Positions 7,239-16,058 of a DNA stretch of 34,171 nucleotides are shown here, piece by piece. The notes beneath the pieces are model-generated. The model saw nothing but the letters and a program-made list of their open reading frames with translations, did no database searches and was not told the origin of the DNA. Numbering within the stretch: position 1 is the stretch's first letter; every line of letters starts with the position of its first letter. The stretch comes from an uncultured Lachnospiraceae bacterium (lineage in GTDB: Bacteria; Bacillota; Clostridia; Lachnospirales; Lachnospiraceae): assembly GCA_900315055.1 (NCBI GenBank), contig OMXP01000028.1, positions 1 to 34,171 of the forward strand. The letters run 5' to 3'. A program made the translations under genes and the position numbers.

Positions 7239-7268
7239 TTGAAATGATCTTGCACCCTATGTTAGAAT
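7239..7268 (+). promoter_or_regulatory. rpsO promoter
   Basis: TTGAAA (7239-7244), an 18-base spacer and TAGAAT (7263-7268) closely match the sigma-A consensus. Transcription would begin near 7275, giving an rpsO leader of about 80 bases. Confidence 0.66.
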
Positions 7269-7274
7269 ACCCTC

Positions 7275-7357
7275 GTTGTGCAGTTACCCTGACACAGTGC
7301 TGCGGGTCTCCGCCGGGTGCTTTGTCAGCGGTGAATTTCATGTCAAGGAGAAAAACA
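7275..7357 (+). promoter_or_regulatory. Structured rpsO leader, candidate S15 autoregulatory element
   Basis: CTGACA (7289-7294) can pair with TGTCAG (7323-7328), enclosing a smaller GCGG/CCGC hairpin (7302-7313). S15 is known to repress its own mRNA through leader structures in several bacterial groups. Binding to this particular structure is inference. The AAGGAG site is at 7345-7350. Confidence 0.42.
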
Positions 7358-7621
7358 ATGACAGCAGAAAGAAAACAGGAAATTATCAAGGAGTATGGCC
7401 TCAAGGAAGGCGATACCGGATCCTCTGAGGTTCAGATCGCACTTCTGACCGAGCGCATCACCGAGCTCACCGAGCACATGAAGAAGAATCCGAAGGACTT
7501 CCACAGCAACCGCGGTCTTCTGAAGATGGTTGGTAAGAGACGCGCAATGCTCGACTATCTCGCCAGGACTGACCTGGAGGGCTATCGTGCACTGATTGCG
7601 AAGCTGGGCATCCGTAAGTAA
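7358..7621 (+). CDS. rpsO: 30S ribosomal protein S15
   Basis: An 87-residue protein, the normal S15 length. It binds 16S rRNA in the central domain and helps bridge the subunits. Hallmarks are [23 protein letters not shown] near residues 13-35, the [14 protein letters not shown] stretch, and the C-terminal LIAKLGIRK. The start is ATG 7358 with AAGGAG eight bases upstream; a longer frame from 7190 merely reads through the promoter. It is followed by a strong terminator and then pnp, the usual rpsO-pnp arrangement. Confidence 0.98.
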   Translation: MTAERKQEIIKEYGLKEGDTGSSEVQIALLTERITELTEHMKKNPKDFHSNRGLLKMVGKRRAMLDYLARTDLEGYRALIAKLGIRK

Positions 7622-7638
7622 TTATCCGGCACGAAACG

Positions 7639-7687
7639 GCGAATCAGGGGAACGGCATCTGCCTTTCCCTTATTCGCTGTTTTTTTA
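7639..7687 (+). terminator. rpsO terminator
   Basis: A long hairpin: GCGAAT (7639-7644) with ATTCGC (7672-7677), AGGG with CCCT inside it, and an apical GGC/GCC stem with an ATCT loop, followed by TGTTTTTTT. Some read-through into pnp is likely, because no clear separate pnp promoter is seen in the 60 bases that follow. Confidence 0.86.
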
Positions 7688-7753
7688 TTTGGGTATCAAT
7701 GTATTGGGGAATGAGGACGAAGGACCCTCACAGACGAACAAAGGAGAATGGAT

Positions 7754-10021
7754 ATGGCAGACTTCAAAAGGGAAGAAAAAGACGGGTACGTGACCTACTC
7801 GATGGAACTGGCGGGCAGACCGCTCTCCGTTGATATCGGACGCGTCGGCAAGCAGGCAAACGGCTGCGCGTTCATGCACTACGGGGATACGACCGTTCTG
7901 TGCACGGCAACCGAGGCAGCTCAGCCCAGAGACGGCGTGGACTTCTTCCCGCTCTCCGTGGAATATTCCGAGAAGTACTATTCGATCGGCAAGATGCCCG
8001 GCGGCTTCAACAAGCGCGAGGGCAAGGCATCCGAGAACGCGGTTCTGACGAGCCGTGTCATCGACCGCCCGATGCGCCCGCTGTTTCCGAAGGACATGCG
8101 CAATGATGTCACCCTCGAGTGCATGGTCATGTCCGTGGATCCGGCCTGCCGTCCGGAGCTCATCGCGATGATGGGTGCGCCTCTTGCAACCTATATCTCC
8201 GATATCCCGTTTGCAGGCCCCTGCGTCTCGACCCAGGTGGGCCTTGTCGACGGCCGTGTCATCATCAACCCCTCTCAGGAGGAGTGGGACAACGGAGACC
8301 TGCGCCTGACCGTTGCTTCGACAAGAGACAAGATCATGATGATCGAGGCCGGTGCCAATGAGGTGCCGGAAGGCGACATGATCGACTACATCTATCAGGC
8401 AGATGCGGTGAACAAGGAGGTCCTTGCCTTCTACGACATGATCCGCAACGAGTGCGGAAAGCAGAAGCAGGATTACGTCTCCGTCCACGTGCCGGACGAG
8501 ATGATGGAAGACATCAAGAAGATCGTTCCTCCGGAGGAGATGGAGGTTGCGGTCTTCACCGATGACAAGCAGACCAGAGAGAAGAACGTCGCCGACATCA
8601 CAGAGCGCCTTGCCGAGGCCTTTGCGGACAACGAGGAGTATCTCGCGCAGCTTGGCGATGCGGTCTACAAGTATGAGAAGCTCACCGTCCGCAAGATGAT
8701 CCTCCAGGACCACAAGCGCCCCGACGGAAGACTCCTCACCCAGATCCGTCCGCTGCATGCGGAGGTGGGTCTCATCCCGAGAGTTCACGGCAGCGCCATG
8801 TTCACGAGAGGCCAGACCCAGATCGTGGATGTCTGCACGCTCGCACCGCTCTCCGAGGCACAGCGCGTCGAAGGACTCGATCCCAACATCACCTCCAAGC
8901 GCTACGTCCACCAGTACAATTTCCCGGCGTACTCCGTCGGCGAGACGAAGGTCTCCAGAGGACCGGGACGGCGTGAGATCGGCCACGGCGCACTCGCAGA
9001 GCGCGCGCTGATGCCGGTTCTGCCCTCCGTCGAGGAGTTCCCGTATTCCATCCGCTGCGTCTCCGAGACGATGGAGTCCAACGGCTCCACGTCCATGGCA
9101 TCGACCTGCGCCTCCTGCATGGCTCTCATGGACGCCGGTGTTCCGATCAAGAAGCAGGTGGCCGGCATTTCCTGCGGCCTTGTCACCGGCAAGACCGATG
9201 ATGACTTCGTTCTCCTGACCGATATCCAGGGCCTCGAGGACTTCTTCGGCGACATGGACTTCAAGGTGACCGGAACCCATGACGGCATCACGGCCATCCA
9301 GATGGATATCAAGATCCACGGCCTGACACGCGCCATCATCGAGGGCGCCTTCCAGAGATGCAAGGACGCAAGAGAGTTCATCATGAACGGCGTCATGCAC
9401 AACGCAATCGCTGCGCCTCGCCCGGAGGTCGGCAAGTATGCGCCGAAGATCGAGATGATGACCATCGATCCCGAGAAGATCGGCGATGTCGTCGGCCAGA
9501 GAGGAAAGACGATCAACGAGATCATCAAGAGAACCGGCTGCCAGATCGACATCGAGGAGGATGGCCGCGTCTCCATCTGCGGCACCGATGCACAGGGCAT
9601 GGCAGATGCAAAGCGCATGATCGAGACCATCGTGACCGACTTCTACGAGGGACAGATCCTCGAGGGTGTCGTCGTCTCCATCAAGGACTTCGGTGCCTTC
9701 CTCGAGTTCGCACCGGGCAAGGAGGGACTGGTCCACATCTCCCGCATCGCCGACCACCGTGTCGAGCACGTGGAGGATGTCCTGACCCTCGGCGACAAGG
9801 TCCGCGTGGTCTGCATCGGCAAGGACAGACTTGGCCGCGTGAGCTTCTCCATCAAGGACGTGAAGGCCTATGAAGAGGGACGCCGCCCGGCACCGGACGA
9901 CAGACCGGAAAGACCCGAGAGGCCGGATCGCGGAGAACGCCGTGACCGCGGAGATCGCCATGGGGATCGCCGTGACCGCAGACAGAGCCGGAACGACAAC
10001 GCCTCTGACGGCGAACAGTAG
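7754..10021 (+). CDS. pnp: Polyribonucleotide nucleotidyltransferase (PNPase)
   Basis: A 755-residue phosphorolytic 3'-5' exoribonuclease of mRNA decay. Order of domains: first RNase PH-like domain (about 15-150), all-helical linker, second RNase PH domain (about 320-550), KH domain with GDVVGQRGKTINEI (near 580), and S1 domain (GVVVSIKDFGAFLEF, near 640). A tail of about 45 residues rich in Arg, Asp and Pro (RPERPDRGERRDRGDRHG) follows the S1 domain and is probably disordered and RNA- or partner-binding. ATG 7754 is preferred over ATG 7748 because AAGGAG (7741-7746) lies seven bases before it. The reverse-strand open frame across it is a codon-bias shadow. Confidence 0.97.
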   Translation: MADFKREEKDGYVTYSMELAGRPLSVDIGRVGKQANGCAFMHYGDTTVLCTATEAAQPRDGVDFFPLSVEYSEKYYSIGKMPGGFNKREGKASENAVLTSRVIDRPMRPLFPKDMRNDVTLECMVMSVDPACRPELIAMMGAPLATYISDIPFAGPCVSTQVGLVDGRVIINPSQEEWDNGDLRLTVASTRDKIMMIEAGANEVPEGDMIDYIYQADAVNKEVLAFYDMIRNECGKQKQDYVSVHVPDEMMEDIKKIVPPEEMEVAVFTDDKQTREKNVADITERLAEAFADNEEYLAQLGDAVYKYEKLTVRKMILQDHKRPDGRLLTQIRPLHAEVGLIPRVHGSAMFTRGQTQIVDVCTLAPLSEAQRVEGLDPNITSKRYVHQYNFPAYSVGETKVSRGPGRREIGHGALAERALMPVLPSVEEFPYSIRCVSETMESNGSTSMASTCASCMALMDAGVPIKKQVAGISCGLVTGKTDDDFVLLTDIQGLEDFFGDMDFKVTGTHDGITAIQMDIKIHGLTRAIIEGAFQRCKDAREFIMNGVMHNAIAAPRPEVGKYAPKIEMMTIDPEKIGDVVGQRGKTINEIIKRTGCQIDIEEDGRVSICGTDAQGMADAKRMIETIVTDFYEGQILEGVVVSIKDFGAFLEFAPGKEGLVHISRIADHRVEHVEDVLTLGDKVRVVCIGKDRLGRVSFSIKDVKAYEEGRRPAPDDRPERPERPDRGERRDRGDRHGDRRDRRQSRNDNASDGEQ

Positions 10022-10032
10022 GATAGGTTAGG

Positions 10033-10064
10033 GCCCGGGACCGGAGACGGTCTGCCGGGCTTTT
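10033..10064 (+). terminator. pnp terminator
   Basis: GCCCGG (10033-10038) pairs with CCGGGC (10055-10060), extended by GACC/GGTC inside, and is followed by TTTT. It lies directly behind the pnp stop. Confidence 0.8.
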
Positions 10065-10068
10065 CGTG

Positions 10069-10104
10069 CTGCCCTGAGCGCTTTGGCGTCCGGGGCAGTC
10101 TTCT
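10069..10104 (+). other. Second stem-loop before pseF (weak terminator or leader structure)
   Basis: CTGCCC (10069-10074) pairs with GGGCAG (10093-10098), with an inner GCGC/GCGT stem and TTTG loop, followed by TCTTCTTG. It is only weakly U-rich. No clear promoter for pseF was found, so this may also belong to a pseF leader. Confidence 0.4.
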
Positions 10105-10123
10105 TGTGCAGAGGAGATTTCAC

Positions 10124-10819
10124 ATGGCATCACTTGCACTCATCACGGCGCGCGGCGGAAGCCGGCGCATCAAGGACAAGAACATACGGCCGTTCCTTGG
10201 AAAGCCGATCCTTTGCTACTCCATCGAGGCGGCGCTTTCCTCAGGCCTCTTTTCCGAGGTCATGGTCTCGACCGACTCGGAGAGGATTGCTAAGATCGCA
10301 GAGAAGGCGGGGGCAAAGGTCCCGTTCTTCCGGAGCAAAGAGACTGCCGGCGACTTTGCAACCACCGCGGACGTCTGCCTTGAGGTGATCGATGCCTACA
10401 GGAAACAGGGACAGGAGTTCGACTCATTCTGCTGCATCTATCCGACAGCGCCCTTTGTGGACGCGGCGGTCCTTCGGGAAGCTGCAGAAAAGCTCTCTCT
10501 TCCAGGTGTCTCCGCAGTCGTTCCGGTGGTCCGCTTCTCGTTCCCGCCGCAGCGCGCCTTTGAGATAAATGACAGGGGTTTTCTGTCCTACCGCCACCCC
10601 GAGTGCGCCTTAATGCGCTCGCAGGACCTCACCCCTCTCTATCACGACGCGGGGCAGTTCTATTTCCTGAAGACCGCAGCGTTCCTTTCCACAAAGTCCA
10701 TGGTACCTGCGGGGACACAGCCGCTCGAGCGGGAGGAGTCCCTCGTGCAGGATATCGACAACGAGGAGGACTGGAAGATCGCCGAGGTCAAGTACCGCGT
10801 TCGGCATCCGGAGGCATGA
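10124..10819 (+). CDS. pseF: Pseudaminic acid cytidylyltransferase (PseF-like)
   Basis: A 231-residue CMP-sugar synthase of the NeuA/PseF family, activating a nonulosonic acid with CTP. The nucleotide-binding N-terminus ITARGGSRRIKDKNIRPFLG is clear, as are YPTAPF and DAGQFYF further on. The choice of pseudaminic over neuraminic or legionaminic acid rests mainly on the pseG neighbour. ATG 10124 follows GAGGAG at good spacing. It forms an operon with pseG (one base between stop and start). The other Pse genes (pseB, C, H, I) are not in the window. The product would supply CMP-Pse for flagellin or surface glycosylation. Confidence 0.82.
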   Translation: MASLALITARGGSRRIKDKNIRPFLGKPILCYSIEAALSSGLFSEVMVSTDSERIAKIAEKAGAKVPFFRSKETAGDFATTADVCLEVIDAYRKQGQEFDSFCCIYPTAPFVDAAVLREAAEKLSLPGVSAVVPVVRFSFPPQRAFEINDRGFLSYRHPECALMRSQDLTPLYHDAGQFYFLKTAAFLSTKSMVPAGTQPLEREESLVQDIDNEEDWKIAEVKYRVRHPEA

Positions 10820-10820
10820 G

Positions 10821-11855
10821 ATGATCTATATCAGAACAGACTGCAACGACAACATCGGCCTCGGCCACATGATGCGCTGCTTTGCGATTGCAAAGGCCCT
10901 CCGAAGAATGGGAGAGGAGGCGACGTTCTTTGTCGCCGACGAGGAGAGCGCATCTCTTGCCGCAGGCGCGGGATACGGGTATGTCTGCCTGCACACGGAC
11001 TATGACCACCTCGACCAGGAGGCGGACCGGCTCCTGCAGCACATGCGGGAGCGGAACGTCGAGCGGCTTCTTGTCGACTCCTACTTCGTGACCGGCAGCT
11101 ATTTAAAGAAGATCCGGGACGTGGCACGCCTTGCCTACATCGACGACGTGAACCGCTTCATCTATCCCTGCGATCTTCTGATCGACTACAACATCTATTC
11201 CCCGCTCCTTCGCTATGAGGAGCGGTACAAAGAAGCAGGGCTTTCCACCCGCTTTGCGCTCGGCACCTCCTACATGCCCCTCGATCCCATCTACATGGAT
11301 CTCGAGCGGATTCCGCATGAGGATTTCCGGATCCTCGTGACCACCGGGGCGACCGATGCAAAGAACGTTCTCGGCTCTTTTCTTGCAGCGTATGAGAAGC
11401 GCTATGGAAAGGATTTGTCGGCGCCTTCCATCTATGCGGTGATCGGGCGCTTCAACCATCACAAAGAGGAACTGGTATCCGCGTACGGCAAGGATTCCCG
11501 GATCCACCTCCTGCCCCCGCAGCCGGATCTTACCGAGCTTATCGCATCCTGCGATCTTGCTCTTACGGCCGGCGGGACGACGGTGTACGAGCTGTGCGCC
11601 GGCGGCGTGCCCTCGGTCCTGGTTACCATCGCGGACAACCAGATGATGGCGGCGAAGGAATTTGACCGTCAGGGCATCATCCCCTATGCCGGGGATATCC
11701 GGACCGACATGGAGGGCAGCATGGAGAAAGCCCTGAATCACCTGGAAGAGTACCGGAAGAATCCGGCGCTTGCATCTGCGGCATCGGAAAAGATGCGCAC
11801 TGTGGTGGACGGCCACGGGGCGGAGCGGATTGCAAAGCTTCTTTTGACATTTTAG
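10821..11855 (+). CDS. pseG: UDP-2,4-diacetamido-2,4,6-trideoxy-beta-L-altropyranose hydrolase (PseG-like)
   Basis: A 344-residue GT-B fold hydrolase that releases UDP in the pseudaminic acid pathway, the step before PseI. The N-terminal IGLGHMMRCFAIA contains the family's catalytic His (His16), and the C-terminal nucleotide-binding part has LTAGGTTVYELCAGGVPS. The first Rossmann strand reads IRTDCNDNIGLGH where most members have a DGG-type stretch, a minor deviation. GGAGG precedes ATG 10821 by seven bases, inside the end of pseF. Length matches the family. It is followed by prfC, whose ribosome site overlaps the pseG stop. Confidence 0.85.
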   Translation: MIYIRTDCNDNIGLGHMMRCFAIAKALRRMGEEATFFVADEESASLAAGAGYGYVCLHTDYDHLDQEADRLLQHMRERNVERLLVDSYFVTGSYLKKIRDVARLAYIDDVNRFIYPCDLLIDYNIYSPLLRYEERYKEAGLSTRFALGTSYMPLDPIYMDLERIPHEDFRILVTTGATDAKNVLGSFLAAYEKRYGKDLSAPSIYAVIGRFNHHKEELVSAYGKDSRIHLLPPQPDLTELIASCDLALTAGGTTVYELCAGGVPSVLVTIADNQMMAAKEFDRQGIIPYAGDIRTDMEGSMEKALNHLEEYRKNPALASAASEKMRTVVDGHGAERIAKLLLTF

Positions 11856-11867
11856 AGGAGATTTTTT

Positions 11868-13478
11868 ATGACAATCAGAGAGGAAATTGAGAGGCGGCGG
11901 ACGTTTGCGATCATCTCGCACCCCGACGCCGGCAAGACCACCCTGACGGAGAAGTTCCTGCTCTACGGCGGGGCGATCAATTCCGCGGGCTCGGTCAAGG
12001 GCAAGGCGACGGCAAAGCACGCTGTCTCCGACTGGATGGAGATCGAGAAGCAGCGTGGTATCTCGGTGACGAGCTCCGTTTTGCAGTTTACCTATGGCGG
12101 GTGCTGCGTGAACATTCTCGACACCCCCGGACATCAGGACTTCTCCGAGGATACCTACCGCACCCTCATGGCGGCGGACTCCGCGGTCATGGTCATCGAC
12201 GGATCCAAGGGCGTCGAGGCGCAGACGAGAAAGCTCTTCAAGGTCTGCGCGATGCGGCACATCCCGATCTTTACCTTCATCAACAAGATGGACCGCGATG
12301 CGAAGGACACCTTCGATCTTCTCGACGACATCGAGCAGAACCTCGGCGTCTTTACCTGCCCCGTCAACTGGCCCATCGGCTCCGGCAAGGACTTTAAGGG
12401 CATCTATGACCGAGATTCGAAAGAGGTCATTCAGTACTTCGACACCCAGAAGGGCACGAAGGAGGGTACGGAAACCCGTGTCCCGATCGCGGATACCGAG
12501 AAGATCATCGGGGAGATCGGACAGGACGCCTATGACAAGCTGATGGGAGAGATCGAGCTCCTTGACGGCGCATCCGAGGCCTTTGACCTCGGGAAGGTGC
12601 AGAAGGGAGAGCTGACGCCCGTATTCTTCGGTTCTGCCCTCCAGAACTTCGGCGTCGAGATCTTCCTTCAGGCGTTCCTTCGCATGGCCCTTCCCCCGAC
12701 GGCCCGCCGCTCGGATCAGGGACTCATCGATCCCGTGGAGCACGACTTCTCGGCCTTTGTCTTCAAGATCCAGGCGAACATGAACAAGGCCCACCGCGAC
12801 CGTGTGGCCTTCATGCGCATCTGCTCGGGCAAGTACGAGGCCGGCATGGAGGTGCGCCACGTCCAGTCCGGACGCGTCCAGCGCCTCTCCCAGCCCCAGC
12901 AGCTCATGGCAGATGACAGGAAGATCCTGACCGAGGCTTATGCCGGCGATATCATCGGCGTGTTCGACCCCGGGATCTACTCCATCGGCGACACCCTGTG
13001 CATGCCGAAGGAGAACTTCCGCTATGAGGGCATCCCGACCTTCGCTCCGGAGCACTTCGCAAGGGTAAAGCAGGTCGATACCATGAAGAGAGACCAGTTC
13101 GTCAAGGGCATCCGCCAGATCGCCCAGGAAGGCGCGATTCAGGTCTTCCAGGAGTACAACACCGGCATGGAGGAGATCATTGCGGGCGTTGTCGGCGTCC
13201 TGCAGTTCGATGTGCTCCAGTTCCGGTTAAAGAGCGAGTACAACGTCGAGATCAAACTCGAGATGCTCCCCTACGAGCACATCCGCTGGATCGCAAATCC
13301 GGAAGAGGTCGATGTGGAGCACATCGTCGGGACGACGGACATGAAGCTTGTCAAGGACATGAAGGATCGGCCGCTCCTTCTTTTCATCAACCCCTGGAGC
13401 CCGCAGATGGTGCTGGATCGGAACAAGGGCCTTGAGCTTACCGAGTTTTCGAAGAATAACACGTTCGAGAACATATAA
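11868..13478 (+). CDS. prfC: Peptide chain release factor 3
   Basis: A 536-residue translational GTPase that recycles class I release factors (RF1/RF2) from the ribosome after peptide release. The G domain shows HPDAGKTT (residues 18-25), DTPGHQDF and NKMDRD. Domain II and the RF3-specific C-terminal domain follow, with LPYEHIRWI typical of RF3 rather than EF-G. ATG 11868 lies seven bases after AGAGGAG, which overlaps the pseG stop. Together with pseF and pseG it probably forms one transcript, an odd pairing of sugar activation with translation. Confidence 0.96.
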   Translation: MTIREEIERRRTFAIISHPDAGKTTLTEKFLLYGGAINSAGSVKGKATAKHAVSDWMEIEKQRGISVTSSVLQFTYGGCCVNILDTPGHQDFSEDTYRTLMAADSAVMVIDGSKGVEAQTRKLFKVCAMRHIPIFTFINKMDRDAKDTFDLLDDIEQNLGVFTCPVNWPIGSGKDFKGIYDRDSKEVIQYFDTQKGTKEGTETRVPIADTEKIIGEIGQDAYDKLMGEIELLDGASEAFDLGKVQKGELTPVFFGSALQNFGVEIFLQAFLRMALPPTARRSDQGLIDPVEHDFSAFVFKIQANMNKAHRDRVAFMRICSGKYEAGMEVRHVQSGRVQRLSQPQQLMADDRKILTEAYAGDIIGVFDPGIYSIGDTLCMPKENFRYEGIPTFAPEHFARVKQVDTMKRDQFVKGIRQIAQEGAIQVFQEYNTGMEEIIAGVVGVLQFDVLQFRLKSEYNVEIKLEMLPYEHIRWIANPEEVDVEHIVGTTDMKLVKDMKDRPLLLFINPWSPQMVLDRNKGLELTEFSKNNTFENI

Positions 13479-13487
13479 GCATTTCTG

Positions 13488-13516
13488 TGGTCAATCCACG
13501 GGAACTTTGCTAAAAT
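13488..13516 (+). promoter_or_regulatory. Promoter of the Asp23-nusB-xse-dxs-recN operon
   Basis: TGGTCA (13488-13493), a 17-base spacer and TAAAAT (13511-13516), with a TG extended -10 at 13508-13509. It lies just after prfC and 50 bases before the Asp23-like gene, and no other good promoter was seen before 25.7 kb. Confidence 0.55.
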
Positions 13517-13565
13517 GGTCTCGATGTCATACAGACGAGAATTCTTTTGTCAGGAGGGTTTCATC

Positions 13566-13979
13566 ATGGCAGAGAAAGAAAATACAGCCGGTGCAAGAAC
13601 CATTCGGGAAGAGGACATCGGAACGGTGAAGATCGCCGACGATGTGGTGGCGATGATCGCAGGATACGCCGCCCGGGAAGTGGACGGTGTTGCAGAGATG
13701 GCAGGCGTCGGATATACGAGCCAGCCGCTCTTTGGCAGACAGCAGAGAAACAGAAACAACAGGAACCGGGGTGTCCGCGTGGATGTCTCGGAGTCGGGCG
13801 TTCGCGTCGATCTCGACGTGGTGTTAAGCTACGGCTACAATATCCCGACGACGAGCGCGAAGATTCAGCAGCGCGTGAAGCAGGCCATCGAAAACATGAC
13901 AGGGCTGAAGGTCCTCGATGTCAACGTGCGCATTGCGGGAATCGACATGCCGCAGGGAACCGACAAGAGCAAGGAGTGA
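13566..13979 (+). CDS. Asp23/Gls24 family envelope stress response protein
   Basis: A 137-residue Asp23-domain protein (DUF322, YqhY-like). These small cytoplasmic or membrane-associated proteins are common in Firmicutes beside fatty acid or nusB genes. The family segment VKIADDVVAMIAGYAAREVDGV (residues 20-41) and DVVLSYGYNIP are present, and an Arg/Asn-rich loop (RQQRNRNNRNRG) lies between the strands. AGGAGG is eight bases before ATG 13566. First gene of the long operon. Exact role unknown; envelope or lipid homeostasis is suggested for relatives. Confidence 0.9.
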   Translation: MAEKENTAGARTIREEDIGTVKIADDVVAMIAGYAAREVDGVAEMAGVGYTSQPLFGRQQRNRNNRNRGVRVDVSESGVRVDLDVVLSYGYNIPTTSAKIQQRVKQAIENMTGLKVLDVNVRIAGIDMPQGTDKSKE

Positions 13980-13985
13980 CGCCCA

Positions 13986-14510
13986 TTGAAACGAACGAGT
14001 CTTAGGGAACAGATCTTCAAGATCCTGTTCCGGGTGGAATTCAATACCCCCGATGAAATGCCGGCGCAGGAGGAGCTTTTCTTCGACGCGGGCGACATCG
14101 AGGTCACCGATGAGGACAGGACCTACATCACGGACAAGACCAACCGGATCATCAAAAAGATCCCGGAGCTGGACAAAGTCCTCTCGGAGCACATGACTGG
14201 CTGGACGCTCGACCGCATCGGGCGGGCGGAGCTTACCATCCTTCGCCTTGGTGCCTACGAGATCCTCTTTGATGAGGACATCCCCGACAAGGTCGCGATC
14301 TCCGAGGCCGTGGAGCTTGCCAAGCGCTTCGGCTCCGACAATGCCGCGTCCTTTGTGAACGGCGTTCTGGCAAAGATCGTCCCGGGCTCCGAGATGAGAA
14401 AGAAACCGGAGAACAGGAAGACGAGCGTTGCCGCAAGGAAGAAGGAAGAGGCCTCCGGCGCCGTCATCAGGGTGGTGTCCGCAAAGAATACGGAGAGCAG
14501 GAAAAAGTGA
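13986..14510 (+). CDS. nusB: Transcription antitermination factor NusB
   Basis: A 174-residue NusB. It binds boxA RNA with S10 (NusE) during rRNA transcription antitermination. Conserved features are the N-terminal REQIFKILFRVEF and the C-terminal KRFGSDNAASFVNGVLAKI. About 35 extra residues rich in Lys, Arg and Ala follow the normal end and are probably a flexible RNA-binding tail. The start is TTG 13986, nine bases after AAGGAG inside the end of the Asp23 gene. It overlaps xseA by four bases (GTGA). Confidence 0.94.
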   Translation: MKRTSLREQIFKILFRVEFNTPDEMPAQEELFFDAGDIEVTDEDRTYITDKTNRIIKKIPELDKVLSEHMTGWTLDRIGRAELTILRLGAYEILFDEDIPDKVAISEAVELAKRFGSDNAASFVNGVLAKIVPGSEMRKKPENRKTSVAARKKEEASGAVIRVVSAKNTESRKK

Positions 14511-15811
14511 GAACGGACGGGAACGTCTACAGCGTGGGACAGATCTCTGTCTACCTGCAGCGCATGTTCCGGTCGGACTACCTTCTGCACTCGGTTTATG
14601 TCCGCGGAGAGGTCAGCAACTTCAAATACCACGTCCCGAGCGGAAATCTATATTTTACCCTGAAAGATGCCTCTGGAACGCTTGACTGCATGATGCGTGT
14701 GGGAAAAGCGAAAGGAGGCGTTTCTTTTGGATTTCAGGACGGCTCCGATGTGATCGTCCACGGGACGATCGGCGCTTATACAAGGGGCAGCAAGTACGAG
14801 CTCTACGCCGACGGGGTGACCCCGGCGGGAGCCGGCGCCCTGTACCAGAAGTACGAGGAGCTAAAGGAAAAGCTTTCGGAGATGGGCCTTTTCTCCGAGG
14901 TCTACAAGAAGCCGATCCCGAAGTACATACGGCGCCTCGGCGTCGTCACGGCCTCGACCGGCGAGGCTGTCCGGGATATCATCCACGTCTCGAAGCGCCG
15001 GAACCCCTACATCGAGATCATCCTCTGCCCGTGCCTCGTCCAGGGAGACGGGGCGAAGGAGTCCATCGTAAAGGCGATTGAGACTCTGGATCATCTGGGC
15101 GATAACGACCCCGAAAAGAAGATCGACACCATCATCGTCGGGCGCGGCGGCGGCTCCATGGAGGACCTCTGGGCCTTCAACGAGGAGATGGTCGCGCAGG
15201 CGGTGTTTGACTGCAATACGCCGATCATCTCGGCGGTCGGGCACCAGGGCGATGTCGTGATCACGGACTATGTCGCGGACCTTCGCGCCGCAACCCCGTC
15301 CCAGGCGGCAGAGCTTGCGGTGTTCGAGATGAAGACCGTGGACGATACGCTGGAGCGGGACAGGGAGCGTCTCGAAGATCTGATGCAGCACCGGATTCTT
15401 GACGCAAGACGCCGGTGCGAGAGCTATGGAAGGCAGCTCCAGGCCTTAAGCCCCAAAGAGAAGCTGAAGTCCCAGAGGCATGAGATCCAGACAGCCGGGG
15501 AAAAGCTGCAGCGCGCGATGGAGGACAAACTGTTTTTCTGCCGCCAGCAGCTTGAGATTGAGCGGGATCTTGAGGATGCCATGGAGAGGAAGCTGAGGGA
15601 CCGCAGGCAGAACCTGCAGCTTCTTGCGGCAAGACTGGATGCCCTGTCCCCGGTAAGGCGTCTTTCCGGTCCCTACGGGTATCTGGAGACGACAGACGGC
15701 AGGAGCATCCGGTCGGCAAAGGACATCGAAGAGGGACAGACCCTCATCACGCAGATGCGGGATGGAAAAATCACGTCCCTCGTACAGAAACGGGAACTTT
15801 CGAATGAGTGA
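14507..15811 (+). CDS. xseA: Exodeoxyribonuclease VII large subunit
   Basis: A 434-residue catalytic subunit of ExoVII, which degrades single-stranded DNA from both ends. It has an N-terminal OB domain (about 5-105), then the catalytic region with LGVVTASTGEAVRDI, IIVGRGGGSMEDLWAFN and SAVGHQGDVVITDYVADLRA, then a long coiled coil (about 270-400). The invariant ATPSQAAE motif is intact. Start GTG 14507 overlaps the nusB stop, so it is coupled. It overlaps xseB by eight bases. Confidence 0.97.
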   Translation: MRTDGNVYSVGQISVYLQRMFRSDYLLHSVYVRGEVSNFKYHVPSGNLYFTLKDASGTLDCMMRVGKAKGGVSFGFQDGSDVIVHGTIGAYTRGSKYELYADGVTPAGAGALYQKYEELKEKLSEMGLFSEVYKKPIPKYIRRLGVVTASTGEAVRDIIHVSKRRNPYIEIILCPCLVQGDGAKESIVKAIETLDHLGDNDPEKKIDTIIVGRGGGSMEDLWAFNEEMVAQAVFDCNTPIISAVGHQGDVVITDYVADLRAATPSQAAELAVFEMKTVDDTLERDRERLEDLMQHRILDARRRCESYGRQLQALSPKEKLKSQRHEIQTAGEKLQRAMEDKLFFCRQQLEIERDLEDAMERKLRDRRQNLQLLAARLDALSPVRRLSGPYGYLETTDGRSIRSAKDIEEGQTLITQMRDGKITSLVQKRELSNE

Positions 15812-16058
15812 GAATACAAAGACAGCGGCGGAGCCGGAAAACGAAAAGAGCCTTGAGGAGATGCTGCAGGAGCTGAATGCCATCGTGGAGCGCATGCAGA
15901 GCCCAGACAGCACGCTGGAGCAGTCCTTCAGGGACTATGAGAGAGGCATGTCGCTTCTGAAAACCTGCAATGACAGGATCGACCGCGTCGAGAAACAGGT
16001 TAAAAAGATTGCAGCGGACGGGTCCGTTTCGGACTTTACGGTGGAAGAGGACAAGTGA
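15804..16058 (+). CDS. xseB: Exodeoxyribonuclease VII small subunit
   Basis: An 84-residue small subunit of ExoVII. The family core is SLEEMLQELNAIVERMQSPD followed by LEQSFRDYERGMSLLKTC. It coats the coiled coil of XseA. ATG 15804 lies inside the last codons of xseA, and the stop shares one base with the ispA start (TGATG), so all three genes are coupled. Confidence 0.95.
   Translation: MSENTKTAAEPENEKSLEEMLQELNAIVERMQSPDSTLEQSFRDYERGMSLLKTCNDRIDRVEKQVKKIAADGSVSDFTVEEDK

Noticed and set aside
7685..9961. 758-codon minus-strand open frame across pnp
   Set aside because: Its sequence is a mirror of the pnp codon pattern (runs of His, Asp, Leu, Val), with no known domain. It is a GC-bias shadow.
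11103..13055. 650-codon minus-strand frame across pseG and prfC
   Set aside because: It spans two unrelated real genes and shows only shadow composition.
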